Positions 53,901 through 63,007 of a stretch of 64,000 bases of DNA are shown in pieces. The stretch's first letter is position 1, and each line of letters opens with the position of its first letter. Both the position numbers and the translations under genes were made by a program. A model generated the notes under the pieces. The model saw nothing but the letters and a program-made list of their open reading frames with translations. It was not told where the DNA came from and did not search any database. The stretch is from Paenibacillus hamazuiensis (lineage in GTDB: Bacteria > Bacillota > Bacilli > Paenibacillales > NBRC-103111). Location of the stretch: positions 5,949,001 to 6,013,000 of the forward strand of contig NZ_JALRMO010000001.1 in assembly GCF_023276405.1 (NCBI RefSeq). The letters are read 5' to 3'.

Positions 53901-56793
53901 CCGACGAATCGTATCCGGCAAATACGGTCTCCCTGATACGGTCTCGTTTTCTGCCTTGATCGACGGCAGCCCTCAACGCTGTCAAGGGCTCTTCCACCTC
54001 TTGTGCTTGGAAAACCGCCACCTTGAGGTCAGGGACGCGAGTAGCAAGCTCGGCTAATTGAGCAAGCACCTGCATATTCTTGTAGTTCAAAGGGAGCCCG
54101 GCCATTCCAAACCATTCCGCCGCTTTATTTGCGGTCGTCCGAAGATTGGCGAGCTCCGGAATGTACCTGTTCAGCAGTGTCTCGACCTGGCTTCTTACAG
54201 CTTGTGAATACGATGTAAGACCGGAGTCGCTCCAAGGATGAAGGTAGGGGTTTCCGCACTGCGCACCGGCCACTTGAATCTGTGCCGTAAGATCCCTCCA
54301 GGCTACGATCTGCTCAGGAGTTAATTTATCAAGGCTCGCATCATCGAATCGGACAACAACCGGCCCTTCACTGGCTTTCTCAAACCCGGTTATGGCGTCA
54401 TACAAACTCAGTCCGAAGTGATGCTTGCGATGAAGAGCATCCACATAGCTATTCAGCCTGCTTCGCAATTGAAACAAACGCTCAGCTTGGCTGTTCCATG
54501 TCTCCGAAGGTGGAACCCGTCTGGCTTCGATGGCTGCTGCTAATTGATCAAGCACCGACTTTTTCGTACTTTTGTTAGAATGCAGCTCCAGGCAAAATGA
54601 GCCTAGACCAATCTGCTCCAGCCTGCGCTGCACAACGGAAAGGGCCGCCATCTTCTCAGCTACAAACAGCACTCTCTTCCCTTCTGCCAGTGCACCCGCA
54701 ATCATGTTGGTAATGGTTTGACTCTTACCGGTCCCAGGCGGGCCATGAAGAACAAAGCTCTGTCCGCTCGCGGCGGCACGTATAGCCGATAACTGCGAGG
54801 AATCCGCGCTAATTGGCATGGCGAGGCTTGAAGGATGATCTTCATCAAGCTTTCTCTCTGTTTCGCCGGCTTGCTCCTGCCACTTGAGACTTCCTTCCAT
54901 AAGGCTTGCCACAACCTTATTCTCGGCTAATTGATCCGCTCGCGTACGGATATCGTTCCACATTACAAATTGGCCGAAAGAAAATAACCCCAGATACGCG
55001 GTCTCTTCGACATCCCAACGAGAAACATGAATAAGGGCATGCCGAATCACATTGAAAACTTGTTTGAGTGCAATCCCCTTGTCCTCTCTTGGCAGCGGAT
55101 CAAGGCCATCTATGCCGATACCGAAATCCTGCTTCAGCATTTCAAGAAGTGTAATATTCATCTGTGGTTCTTCATCCCGCGCCCGAATCACATACCCAAG
55201 ACGAGAAGATTTACGCAAAATATCGACAGGAATTAATACCAACGGCGCATAACGAGGCTTCTCGCTTACCGGCGATTCATACCATTTCAACAAACCAAGT
55301 GCAAGATAGAGTGTGTTTGCGCCGTTCTCTTCGAGCGAGCTTTTCGCCGAACGATAAAGATGTACGATTCTGCGTTCCAATTCCATCGCATTCAAGTCGA
55401 CGCGCAGACGTTTCCGTTTAAATTCCTCCCGCAGCAATTGAGCCAGCGGGTGATCGCTGTAAATACCCTGATACAAGCTGGCGTTGCGTCCGTTATCCTG
55501 CCAATCGCTTGGCTTCGCCAGCATTTGGAACTCTTCTCCCTCTGCAAGCGCATCTTCCAGATCCCCTAATTGAGCCGTTATCAAAGGGATACTTGATTTT
55601 GAAAGACGAAAGTTAAGAAGCGAATTACGTAAAGTCAAATCTAGGAGTCGGCGTTCCCACTGCTTCTGTCTGGTTATTTGCGGTAGGGAGTCTACTTCAA
55701 GCGGCTTTTCAAGCACGTCTAACAGTTCCGGTACTGACGCATTTTCAGCCTGTACAGATTCAGACAGCTCGATCACCCATCCGTCAGTCGTCGTCGTTCG
55801 CAACGGCAAAGGCCGTATTGCGGCTGCACGCGCCCGGCGTATATCGACCAAACAATCAAATTGATCCGGGTCTTGCAAATGTGCTGCCGCCAGTGCAGAG
55901 GCTTGATCGAAGCTTATAGACTTTCCTTCTGTATAGGCTGTTGATTCTACCACGCAGATCTCGTTAATGCCCGCAGCAAGCCTCTTGGTTAATACGGATA
56001 TGTCATCCTGAACACTTTCTGAGAACGTCTCTTCCTCTAACCAGACCCCCGCAAAAGCGTGCCCTTGGGTAAATACTAGTAGCGGATGCAGACCGATAGC
56101 TTCCAAGCAGGCTGCGTATAATAAAGACAAATCCAGGCAGTTCCCCATTCGATGGGTGAAAATCGTTTCCGGAAGCCGAACACGCTGGCCGACGAGTTCA
56201 AAGCTTGGAGGAGCCACACAATATGTAATACCTTTTTGTTGCAGAGCTGCATAAATCGCAGCAGCTTGCATGCGTACCCGGTTAGGGTCCTTACTTTGAT
56301 AAGCCGTAAATGAAGGGTTTCCGCTCCATTTTCCTAAAATGTCAGCGGCTTCGCGAACAACTTGGGAGACGTGCGGGTGATTCGGTGTCACGAAGGCGGC
56401 TGTCATTTCGGGCAGAATGGAAAGCCCGCTCCACTCATCAAAAGCAAGAACGGCGATCGATCCCCGTTCCTGCAGCAGTTCCGTTTCACCTTGAGTTACG
56501 CTTAAAGTCAAGATGCCGGTGATGCGCTCCGATAATTGTCCAAGAAACGTAGAAGACATTTGCAATGGAATCGCACCAAGATCGAGTGATTGCCCAGCAG
56601 GTAGAACGTCATAAACCTTACTCCACTCATAGACAAACTCCGGCTCCGAGGTTAATCTAACCGTGACGCCTCGAATCTCCTCTTCTGTCGCATTCGTGAT
56701 TGCGATACCTTTCACAAGAGGTACCTGATTTTGTTGCATGCCGTAATTGACCGTCTCACTATATGACCATTCGCAGCGTATCGCTTTGTCCAA
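50914..56793 (-). CDS. DUF4011-helicase-Vsr-DUF3320 protein (Hhe-like defence protein)
   Basis: About 1,959 residues. The N-terminal region includes a transglutaminase-like segment (GNCLDLSLLYAACLEA and QGHAFAGVW, near 210-260). DUF4011 follows (RRLLDLTLRNSLLNFRL). Superfamily 1 helicase motifs: GPPGTGKSQT near 690, LVIFDEASQ near 1320, GDPKQLPP, WHYRSRHE, VQGDERDVI, NVAVSRAR. A Vsr/DUF559-like nuclease lies near 1645-1730 (YRVDIGVLD, DRDILRERVLRQLGWNLLRVWS) and DUF3320 near 1800. Such proteins protect against phage; mechanism unsettled. TTG 56793 follows GGAGG at 8 bases; TTG 56850 is a weaker alternative. Confidence 0.88.
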   Translation of the reverse strand: MDKAIRCEWSYSETVNYGMQQNQVPLVKGIAITNATEEEIRGVTVRLTSEPEFVYEWSKVYDVLPAGQSLDLGAIPLQMSSTFLGQLSERITGILTLSVTQGETELLQERGSIAVLAFDEWSGLSILPEMTAAFVTPNHPHVSQVVREAADILGKWSGNPSFTAYQSKDPNRVRMQAAAIYAALQQKGITYCVAPPSFELVGQRVRLPETIFTHRMGNCLDLSLLYAACLEAIGLHPLLVFTQGHAFAGVWLEEETFSESVQDDISVLTKRLAAGINEICVVESTAYTEGKSISFDQASALAAAHLQDPDQFDCLVDIRRARAAAIRPLPLRTTTTDGWVIELSESVQAENASVPELLDVLEKPLEVDSLPQITRQKQWERRLLDLTLRNSLLNFRLSKSSIPLITAQLGDLEDALAEGEEFQMLAKPSDWQDNGRNASLYQGIYSDHPLAQLLREEFKRKRLRVDLNAMELERRIVHLYRSAKSSLEENGANTLYLALGLLKWYESPVSEKPRYAPLVLIPVDILRKSSRLGYVIRARDEEPQMNITLLEMLKQDFGIGIDGLDPLPREDKGIALKQVFNVIRHALIHVSRWDVEETAYLGLFSFGQFVMWNDIRTRADQLAENKVVASLMEGSLKWQEQAGETERKLDEDHPSSLAMPISADSSQLSAIRAAASGQSFVLHGPPGTGKSQTITNMIAGALAEGKRVLFVAEKMAALSVVQRRLEQIGLGSFCLELHSNKSTKKSVLDQLAAAIEARRVPPSETWNSQAERLFQLRSRLNSYVDALHRKHHFGLSLYDAITGFEKASEGPVVVRFDDASLDKLTPEQIVAWRDLTAQIQVAGAQCGNPYLHPWSDSGLTSYSQAVRSQVETLLNRYIPELANLRTTANKAAEWFGMAGLPLNYKNMQVLAQLAELATRVPDLKVAVFQAQEVEEPLTALRAAVDQGRKRDRIRETVFAGYDSSELTHFDAKMILAEWNKLELQWFLPKWSGQNRIYKMMKRLVKSGKALAKNQVKEALIEIITWQEEEQKLKGLKGTVAPFLGSTLLGDGEGRWDEISEACDWLMQVQTLLVQGLGSQAAANQARIQMAEPLVQARHDQAQIQFFKNMLSRHAQITEDEEELRRLLNISFERLRSAPESGDWHIYMLEKSKLWALHLDRLRDWSTWCRVRSAAEENGLLPLITPYERGQLTNEQLLVAFERGLHKSIANYIIARDEVLMAFSGNLFEETIQRFKDTDEHFSKLTQQEIAARLSSRVPQMTQEAAQSSEAGILQRAIRSGGRNISIRKLFEQIPNLLRRLTPCMLMSPISVAQYLDPNGAKFDLVIFDEASQVPTAQAVGALARGNQAVIVGDPKQLPPTAFFAKSNSESEDEDQALQDMESILDDCLALGMPERHLSWHYRSRHESLIAFSNAHYYENKLLTFPSPDEPVSSVTWRPVEGFYDRGRTKQNRAEGEAVVAEVIRRIKDPVLRERSIGVVTFSSIQQTLIEDMLEEACKREAELDMLLAQLPEPIFIKNLENVQGDERDVILFSVGYGPDASGKVSLNFGPLNREGGWRRLNVAVSRARHEMIVFSTLRSHHLQASRISAQGVLGLKAFLDYAEKGKQTLPVGQAVGYIPIVSHLHRSLASELKAFGYDTDLYVGASGYRVDIGVLDPEHQGQYLVGILLDGPMYENAETARDRDILRERVLRQLGWNLLRVWSPDWWENRQNVVRHIVEAIEHAKDKKSQIQPVTPPASKEPSQLNQKAAISAKFEALAEMNPVDINQSSKSTHIPLYKQCILDPVSFGAEQFYLPNYTDLILGQIKRVIEEEGPISRNLLTKRILQAWGITRLGAKLDQRFSDLFARMRLRTTKMEGIIYFWPEETQPHQYGMFRISAEESQRRAAEDLPPEEVAAAVKAVLDSQISLPPEELIKQVVKILGYARSGTALEKVVKFGIQKAIELGYVLVDDNQRIVIK

Positions 56794-57003
56794 TGTTGTA
56801 ACCTCCAGTCCTCTTTGTTCTCTAGTTCTCTTCACCTGCCGAATTTCCAATTAGTACTATAATAACACTAAAACCCGCGTATTTCTGCGGTTTTCGACAG
56901 GGAATTTTGCAGAAATAGGAAAATCACCCCTGCTGCCTAAGAGAGTATCCAATTTGGGTCAGGACCGAGAATATAGCAAAAGGTGCGCCGCTTTAATCAC
57001 TGT

Positions 57004-57306
57004 TCATCTAGAGACTAGCCTATTAACTAACAAGCGCAACCACATAGGCAGCCAAAACAACATCCAGATAATGAATAGAATAATAACCAATCCTTTGTGG
57101 CCGATCATTTTTTCCAGACTGTGCAGCGCATCATACAACTGGTTTCTCGCCCGAATGACTTCCGCGTCTTCCTGCTCATCCATCTCTTCTTCAAAAATTT
57201 CCGGCAGTTCCTTGGTCAAGAAACGATATGCTAGAAACAAGCCTACTCCCAGATATACGGCGAAAAGCAGGACCATTATAGTGGATAAATTTAATATATT
57301 TATCAC
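57004..57306 (-). CDS. Small two-helix membrane protein, unknown
   Basis: 100 residues. Membrane helix near residues 8-28, an acidic, helical loop (LPEIFEEEMDEQEDAEVIRARNQ), then a hydrophobic helix near 73-90. GTG 57306 behind AAGGGTAAGGA. It is 43 bp downstream of the zinc-ribbon gene at 57350, on the same strand. No family recognised. Confidence 0.55.
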   Translation of the reverse strand: MINILNLSTIMVLLFAVYLGVGLFLAYRFLTKELPEIFEEEMDEQEDAEVIRARNQLYDALHSLEKMIGHKGLVIILFIIWMLFWLPMWLRLLVNRLVSR

Positions 57307-57349
57307 TCCTTACCCTTGATTATCGCGGAAGAGAGCAAATCTCCGCTCA

Positions 57350-58198
57350 TCAATTTCGCTCAACAAATCCTGCTATGCGATTGCTGCAAGCGGTGCATTT
57401 TCCAAGTATCCATAAACCGTATGGATCACTATGGACCGTATATTCTACGATTTGTACCTTATCGGAACAATGCTCACAATGGATATTATTGATTATGTTC
57501 TTTCGTTGCTCCTCCGGCATTGCACTCCAAGTTGACCATGCATCGTCTTCGCAAAAGTTATCGTTTCCGATAAAATAAAACGAGGAATTTTTCCGGAGAT
57601 AAAAATTAGGCTGTAACATGTATTCCAATGGATAAATATCACCTCGTGCCGAGATCAATCCTTTAACCAAAGCAATCGGACATCTATCTTTCTGATCGAG
57701 ATGATGATGTCCAAGTTTCTCAGGTTCTTCAAGCTTAACGATTACAAAAGCATCTTCCTGATCGGTCAATTTATAAATGACATTCTCCGGGTTAAACACT
57801 ATATCTTCATGATCGAATGAGATGAGATGATACTCCTTGTTTTTCCATTCTGTTCGAATTACCTTAAAGGCTTGATTTTTAACAAGATCAATAAATGCTT
57901 CAAGAGACAGCCTTAATTCAATCCCCGTAATGTATCCATATTCGTCCATATCGTTTCCGTACTCGGTACTATAACCAACTTTATAATCTTCTTTAAACGT
58001 GCGCGCGGCAGTAGTCATTTGATCAAGATAAGAATTTACTTTTGAATCTTCTACATAGGGAATAATTATTTGATCCGGAGATACGTACTCTGTAATTTCG
58101 TTTTTTCCTCTTTCATAATCGTCGAAATCGTCTTCCTGTTGTTTCAAATAAATGTATCCCATGTCCGCAGGGGACCCATAAAAACATGTAATTCTCAA
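57350..58198 (-). CDS. Unknown protein with C-terminal zinc ribbon
   Basis: 282 residues, soluble, acidic. The C-terminus carries two CxxC pairs (CEHC and CTAC) about 30 residues apart, a zinc-ribbon arrangement. The rest (GYIYLKQQEDDFDDYERG; RLSLEAFIDLVKNQAFKV) matches no family I know. TTG 58198 has GAGAGG upstream. It lies upstream of a two-helix membrane protein gene; both sit between the large helicase and the McrBC-like genes. Confidence 0.6.
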   Translation of the reverse strand: MRITCFYGSPADMGYIYLKQQEDDFDDYERGKNEITEYVSPDQIIIPYVEDSKVNSYLDQMTTAARTFKEDYKVGYSTEYGNDMDEYGYITGIELRLSLEAFIDLVKNQAFKVIRTEWKNKEYHLISFDHEDIVFNPENVIYKLTDQEDAFVIVKLEEPEKLGHHHLDQKDRCPIALVKGLISARGDIYPLEYMLQPNFYLRKNSSFYFIGNDNFCEDDAWSTWSAMPEEQRKNIINNIHCEHCSDKVQIVEYTVHSDPYGLWILGKCTACSNRIAGFVERN

Positions 58199-58561
58199 AC
58201 AAATCCTCTCCCTCTACTTCGTTATCTAACGATAATCTTCTCAAGCTGCTCCAAACGCTTCATGCAAGCAATGGCAACATTTGAGCGAATCCTCCAAGCC
58301 AATAAAAAGGCTTTAACAATTACTCCGTTCGATATCTCCTCCCGCCAAGCTTCTCCATATCTTCCCCTCCTCTATTTCACCAAATCTTTATCTATAACCC
58401 ATATATTAGCCTATTAAATTGACACTACGTTGTCATAGAACGCACGTTTGCCAATATTTTTCTGGGAGGAGCCCTACAGAACAAACGTTCCATGACAAAT
58501 AGTTGTCATCTCGATATGCTACGCTTGGGGCAGGTCAATAGATGAAAGGAGTGCCGCCGCG
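58199..58561. other. Intergenic region with palindromes upstream of the exonuclease gene
   Basis: 363 bp with no intact gene. The minus strand near 58225-58345 keeps about 45 codons of protein-like sequence (AWREEISNGVIVKAF ... MKRLEQLEKIIVR) out of frame with an ATG-plus-site at 58358, a possible frameshifted small gene. The right half holds the palindromes described separately. Confidence 0.45.
58420..58509. promoter_or_regulatory. Operator-like palindromes TGACA-N6-TGTCA and ATGACAA-N4-TTGTCAT
   Basis: 58420-58435 and 58492-58509 share the half-site TGACA. Also TTGTCATAGAACG (58430) and CGTTCCATGACAA (58486) are inverted with one mismatch. They lie 53-142 bp upstream of the exonuclease start. 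Regulator unknown. Confidence 0.5.
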
Positions 58562-59221
58562 ATGTATTATATCGTTTTTGATCTTGAATTTTCCGTTCTT
58601 CGTAACAGGCAGTACAATGCCGACATTCTGGAAATAGGCGCGATCAAGCTTCTTGAAGAAGACGGACAGCTCGCCATGATCGATTTGTTTCACACTCATG
58701 TGCGACCATCTCAGCATCGGACGATCACGCCTCTTACGACGCAATTTACCGGGATCACTCAGGAACAGGTGGACAACGCCCCCTCGTTTCATGAAGCCGC
58801 ATCGGCTTTTAAGGAATGGCTCGGGGAAGATACATATTATTTATGCTCATGGGGACCGGACGATAAATACCAGCTTGTCCGACATTGCAGAGAACATAAC
58901 CTGGGGCTCGACTGGATCTGTAATTACAATGATATTCAATTAATGTATACGCGGCTGCAAGGAGGCGATTACGGCCAGAGATGGGGGCTGAAGAAAGCTC
59001 TGAAAGCGGCGCATTTACCTTTTTTCGGCAATCATCACAATGCTTTGGACGATGCTTTCAATACCGCGAAGCTGTTTAAATTAATTTTTGCTAAACTGAT
59101 CTTCGAGAAAAACAACGCCGCCTATGAATCTGCCTATACGACGTCTCTCGTCTACTCCACCGGCAATGAGAAGTTCACTCCATTCAGCGGGCTTGCCGCG
59201 TTACTGGAGCAGGCTATGTGA
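58562..59221 (+). CDS. DEDDh 3'-5' exonuclease (KapD/ERI-1 type)
   Basis: 219 residues. The exonuclease motifs are Asp7 and Glu9 (IVFDLEF), Asp near 100 (WGPDDKYQL), and HNALDDAFNT with His near 158 and Asp near 163. It is similar in size and layout to KapD and other ERI-1-like exonucleases that act on RNA or single-stranded DNA. ATG 58562 has GGAGTG upstream. Transcribed toward the McrC-like gene; the two converge. Confidence 0.85.
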   Translation: MYYIVFDLEFSVLRNRQYNADILEIGAIKLLEEDGQLAMIDLFHTHVRPSQHRTITPLTTQFTGITQEQVDNAPSFHEAASAFKEWLGEDTYYLCSWGPDDKYQLVRHCREHNLGLDWICNYNDIQLMYTRLQGGDYGQRWGLKKALKAAHLPFFGNHHNALDDAFNTAKLFKLIFAKLIFEKNNAAYESAYTTSLVYSTGNEKFTPFSGLAALLEQAM

Positions 59222-59261
59222 TTGTGCGAAAGAAGCGCTAAGCAAGCAGCGCTTCTTTCCG

Positions 59262-60806
59262 TTAGATAAACGATAGCGAATGATTAGCCTGTAAAATCCC
59301 AGCCACAAAACCCAGCAGCTTCTCGTTACCCTCATGCACCGACAAAGAGATGGAGCCTACGCCGCAGTTAGGCCTTCCGCCATGACTGGGATAAAACTCC
59401 GAAATCTGAACCTGTTCCGCAGGATAAAGGGCAATGGCGGCCATCGTTCCTTGAATGGCATCCTTATAGGCGTGCATCTTTTTCAGATCTTCGGCTAGAA
59501 ATCCTTTCTCTTCCAAATCCTTATACTTCGCGTCAAAATGATACCACGCATCGTCCCAGTACAAGCTGATATCGGGGCGCAGCTGCACGGCATACGATTC
59601 CGGCCGATCGAACGTGCGATTGTACCAAAGCTCGCCTTGTTTGCCGTCAAAGGTGAACGTCAGGTGAAATCCTTCCGCCATGTATCGTCCCCATACCTTG
59701 TCACCGGAGAAGGAATCATTCGATCTCTTGCAGCCTGTCACCTGCTCGATAGCGCGCAAAACCTGGAAATAACACCAATACTCGAACATCTTGGAGATGT
59801 CCCGAGTTTCCAATAATCTGTTAAAATCAGTGGAAGAGAGCGGATAGCGGGCCCCCTGCATGAATTCCTGATAAAACGAAAACCATTGCCGATACCCCCT
59901 CCTCCTCTGCAGTACGGTGCTGTTTTGAGGGATGTTGTACGCAATCTGAGTTTCCTTCAGCCAAGGGGTTTCGAACGCCGTCTGAAGCCACCTGCGAAGC
60001 TCTTCGTTTTCTTTTTGCAGGTCATCCAGCCGGTGAACCGGACGGCGGTTCATTTTCAGACGTAGCTCCCGATTCATCCACTCGGTCAGCTCCCACAATT
60101 CCTTGAGAAACATATGTATAAACCGATTCTCTTTCGTATCGAAGGTAAGATATTTCTTAACAACGTGAACTTCCTTCGGAAACCACGTCGTCCCTTGATC
60201 ACGCCGGTTCCTGTTAAGATTTTGGAACAGCGCCGTATGTTCGAATGAATGAGGAGAAGACAGCTTTTCCAGGTTTCCGGATCTGGTCATCGCCGCCCAT
60301 GAAGAACTGCCAAGCGTTTTGGTTTTCCATACAGGCAGAGCTTCATATTCCGCCAGCATCGCTTGATGGGGCTCTCTGGCGATCCACTCCCATGCGCTGA
60401 CGGCTTCTTGTTCATAGAGGATGCGATCTCTTGCCAGCGTCCATTGCTGGTATCGGATCGTCTCCGCTTGATGCGTATTCTCCGCATGCTGCTTCACGGG
60501 CGGGAAAGCACTGAACGGAAGCGTGGAAAACTCCTCGCTTACCGCTCTCCATAGCTGCTGTACATACTCTTCATCCCACTTGGTCGATTTTACGGAGAAC
60601 GATTGCCCCAGAAGATGCAGTGTGCCGACATAATTTTTTACGTTTAATGCATACAAACGGCCGTGCAAATGCTTTAGAATACTCGAATAATTGCGCAAAA
60701 TAAATTCCGACGGGATGTCATTCTCTCCGCTTGCTTCGAGGATGTAGGCCGTTTGTTCATATAAGACGGGCTCATGCAGTTTTTTTCCGTTTAAGAATAT
60801 GTTCAT
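59262..60806 (-). CDS. McrC-like restriction nuclease (DUF2357 / PD-(D/E)XK)
   Basis: 514 residues. The C-terminal nuclease is visible in LRPDISLYWDDAWYHFDAKYKD, where Asp and the DAK pair are the PD-(D/E)XK residues. The N-terminal DUF2357-like part would contact the AAA+ partner. McrC-type subunits cut DNA when activated by McrB-type motors. ATG 60806 follows GGAG at 7 bases; ATG 60824 directly follows the McrB-like stop. Operon partner of the AAA+ gene upstream. Confidence 0.85.
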   Translation of the reverse strand: MNIFLNGKKLHEPVLYEQTAYILEASGENDIPSEFILRNYSSILKHLHGRLYALNVKNYVGTLHLLGQSFSVKSTKWDEEYVQQLWRAVSEEFSTLPFSAFPPVKQHAENTHQAETIRYQQWTLARDRILYEQEAVSAWEWIAREPHQAMLAEYEALPVWKTKTLGSSSWAAMTRSGNLEKLSSPHSFEHTALFQNLNRNRRDQGTTWFPKEVHVVKKYLTFDTKENRFIHMFLKELWELTEWMNRELRLKMNRRPVHRLDDLQKENEELRRWLQTAFETPWLKETQIAYNIPQNSTVLQRRRGYRQWFSFYQEFMQGARYPLSSTDFNRLLETRDISKMFEYWCYFQVLRAIEQVTGCKRSNDSFSGDKVWGRYMAEGFHLTFTFDGKQGELWYNRTFDRPESYAVQLRPDISLYWDDAWYHFDAKYKDLEEKGFLAEDLKKMHAYKDAIQGTMAAIALYPAEQVQISEFYPSHGGRPNCGVGSISLSVHEGNEKLLGFVAGILQANHSLSFI

Positions 60807-60824
60807 CTCGATACTCCATGTCAT

Positions 60825-62987
60825 CTACTGGATGAAACTGCAATATCCGGTGCGATTCAGCTGCCTGTACATCCGTTGTATCTTTCTCATCGTTCTTGGA
60901 TAAAGTCCGTCAAGGTCCGAAGACTCAAGCGTGCTTCCTTCGGCCGGCTCGGTCCACGCGAACAAATCGATTAAAACCTGCTCCATCTGCGCCCTATTGC
61001 CATGCAGCTTGGGCAGCACCTTCTGCAGCACTCCGATATCCAGTACATCCGCCTCATCCAGAAGCTCTTCCGAACAAGCGTTTTGTATAAAATAAAACAG
61101 CTCGTCCACAACCCGGTAACCGAACGAGATGCCGTTTTGCAGCAAAAGATGATGAAGCTGCTGGGCAGCATCAAACAGTTCCTCCAGCCATTGTTTATTT
61201 TCCGGCAGAAGATACGATTTGTTATATAAACCCAAGTGATACCGCGAATCCGCCGTAAACCATGCTACCTCTTCAGGACTGGCGGTCGTCGTCCGACGGC
61301 TTGACGATGAGCCTCTGCCCATGTTGATGTAGCCGTCCAGATCCATTTCGTTGCACTCGATCACATGGGCGCGATCCAGCACCTTCGGGCTGAACATGTA
61401 AGTCGTCTCGTCCACGTTGACCGTCCCGATGATGTACAGGTTATCCGGAATTTCCATTCGATTCGGCACCTGGTAAATCGTTCCGTCATCGTCGGTAATA
61501 ATAATCTCTTCCTGCCATTCTTCGTGCAGCGGGATTTTTTCCTGCAGCAGTTCTCCGCTAGCGGATATACGTCTGCTCTCCATGCAGCTTAAGAAATCGG
61601 CAAAATAATATTCCACCTTGGACAGATTCATCTCATCCAAAATGAGCAAGAACGGCAGCCCCGGATGCTGCTTCGCCCGCAGCAGAAGCTTTAAAAACTC
61701 CGTCGACTGGTACGTTTGCAGTACAGGGTTATAAAACCCGAGCAGCCCGGTATGATCCAACCAATCGGGCCTTACCGACATGAAAGCAACCTGGGAGACG
61801 GCGGTTCCTTCCGTTTCAGGCGCCTCTTTGTAGAAACGGATGCTTTCCCCGGCCCCTTCCACGGAAATAAACAACGAATCTCCGGGGACGAAGTTATTTC
61901 TAAGCCATGTCATGAACGTTTTACGAAAACCGAGCCTAAGATGGCCTTGCGTCTCCCTCTTCATCAGCGCATATTCCGATTGATCGGCAAACTTGAGCTG
62001 GATCTCCACCCCTTGATCCAAGCCGTCCAGACTCAAATGCTCGGCGAGCCGAACCGGCACGATCATTCGTTGATATGTAAAATTGTAAGGATACAGGATA
62101 TAAGTAAACAGGTTGTCCGCCGGGGCCGACCTGCGAGTCGATGCGGAAATAAACTCGGCGAACAACTGCGCGATTTTCGTTTTGCCCGTGCCCGAAATCC
62201 CGGATAAAATCAGAAATGGTTTGCTTTTTAAAGACATCACAAACCGGGTCAGCATTTCCTTGTCGAAGTAAAAGCCGCGGCTTCTTACAAAATCATAAAA
62301 ATGATCCAGAAATGCTTGGCCCGATCCGCTTGCTTCTCCATATCCCATGCCCATTTCCGCCTCCTCATCGGCATCTTCCATGCTTTCCAGCTCCGTCAGT
62401 CCCGGAATTTCGAGGGAGGAGTTCAAGCGGTAATGTGCTTTTACCAGCGTAACTATAAGCATATTGGTGACGAAGGCATCCGTCCCATCGACAAACCCTT
62501 CAGCTTCGACATCCCATATGCCGATTTCGACCATCCGGTTGTCCGTATCCATCCCCAAGGCTCGCAGCGTCGATAGCGCATGTTGCTTTCTTTGTTCATT
62601 CCCCCCATCCCTGGCTGCGAAAACGACCGTCGATTTAACGGGAATATGGGTGTGCCGCAGCCGGTGCTCGGTCAGCACTTTGTGCAAACCTACCTCATGA
62701 TGTACGCTGTTATCGATAAAACCATTCATATAATACGAGATCCCGTCCGACAGCCCATTATGACCCCACGGCCCAAGACGCAAGGAGAAATAGTGACTGT
62801 ATTCCGTCTGATCCGTATCGTGATAGGTTAGAAGAAAATTTAGCCACAGATTTCCTTCCTCATCTTCGAATTTCTCTTCGAAATCAACCTCAATCGCCGT
62901 TGAGCCAATTTGCAGGGTAACATGTTCGTAATTTTCTTCATATATCGCATTGTATATCGCTTGAGCGACTTCGTAATCGATGATCAT
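60825..62987 (-). CDS. McrB-like AAA+ motor
   Basis: 720 residues. The N-terminal ~240 residues are specific to this protein, probably the DNA- or modification-recognition part. The AAA+ domain shows Walker A SGISGTGKT near 265, Walker B FLLILDEMNLSKVE near 455, and the sensor segment GTVNVDETTYMFSPKVLDRAH of the McrB clade. A helical C-terminal part follows. ATG 62987 has GGAGG 12 bases upstream. With the McrC-like gene it should form a type IV-like restriction system; whether it recognises methylated DNA is unknown. Confidence 0.87.
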   Translation of the reverse strand: MIIDYEVAQAIYNAIYEENYEHVTLQIGSTAIEVDFEEKFEDEEGNLWLNFLLTYHDTDQTEYSHYFSLRLGPWGHNGLSDGISYYMNGFIDNSVHHEVGLHKVLTEHRLRHTHIPVKSTVVFAARDGGNEQRKQHALSTLRALGMDTDNRMVEIGIWDVEAEGFVDGTDAFVTNMLIVTLVKAHYRLNSSLEIPGLTELESMEDADEEAEMGMGYGEASGSGQAFLDHFYDFVRSRGFYFDKEMLTRFVMSLKSKPFLILSGISGTGKTKIAQLFAEFISASTRRSAPADNLFTYILYPYNFTYQRMIVPVRLAEHLSLDGLDQGVEIQLKFADQSEYALMKRETQGHLRLGFRKTFMTWLRNNFVPGDSLFISVEGAGESIRFYKEAPETEGTAVSQVAFMSVRPDWLDHTGLLGFYNPVLQTYQSTEFLKLLLRAKQHPGLPFLLILDEMNLSKVEYYFADFLSCMESRRISASGELLQEKIPLHEEWQEEIIITDDDGTIYQVPNRMEIPDNLYIIGTVNVDETTYMFSPKVLDRAHVIECNEMDLDGYINMGRGSSSSRRTTTASPEEVAWFTADSRYHLGLYNKSYLLPENKQWLEELFDAAQQLHHLLLQNGISFGYRVVDELFYFIQNACSEELLDEADVLDIGVLQKVLPKLHGNRAQMEQVLIDLFAWTEPAEGSTLESSDLDGLYPRTMRKIQRMYRQLNRTGYCSFIQ

Positions 62988-63007
62988 GATGCCGGCTATC
63001 CTCCTTT

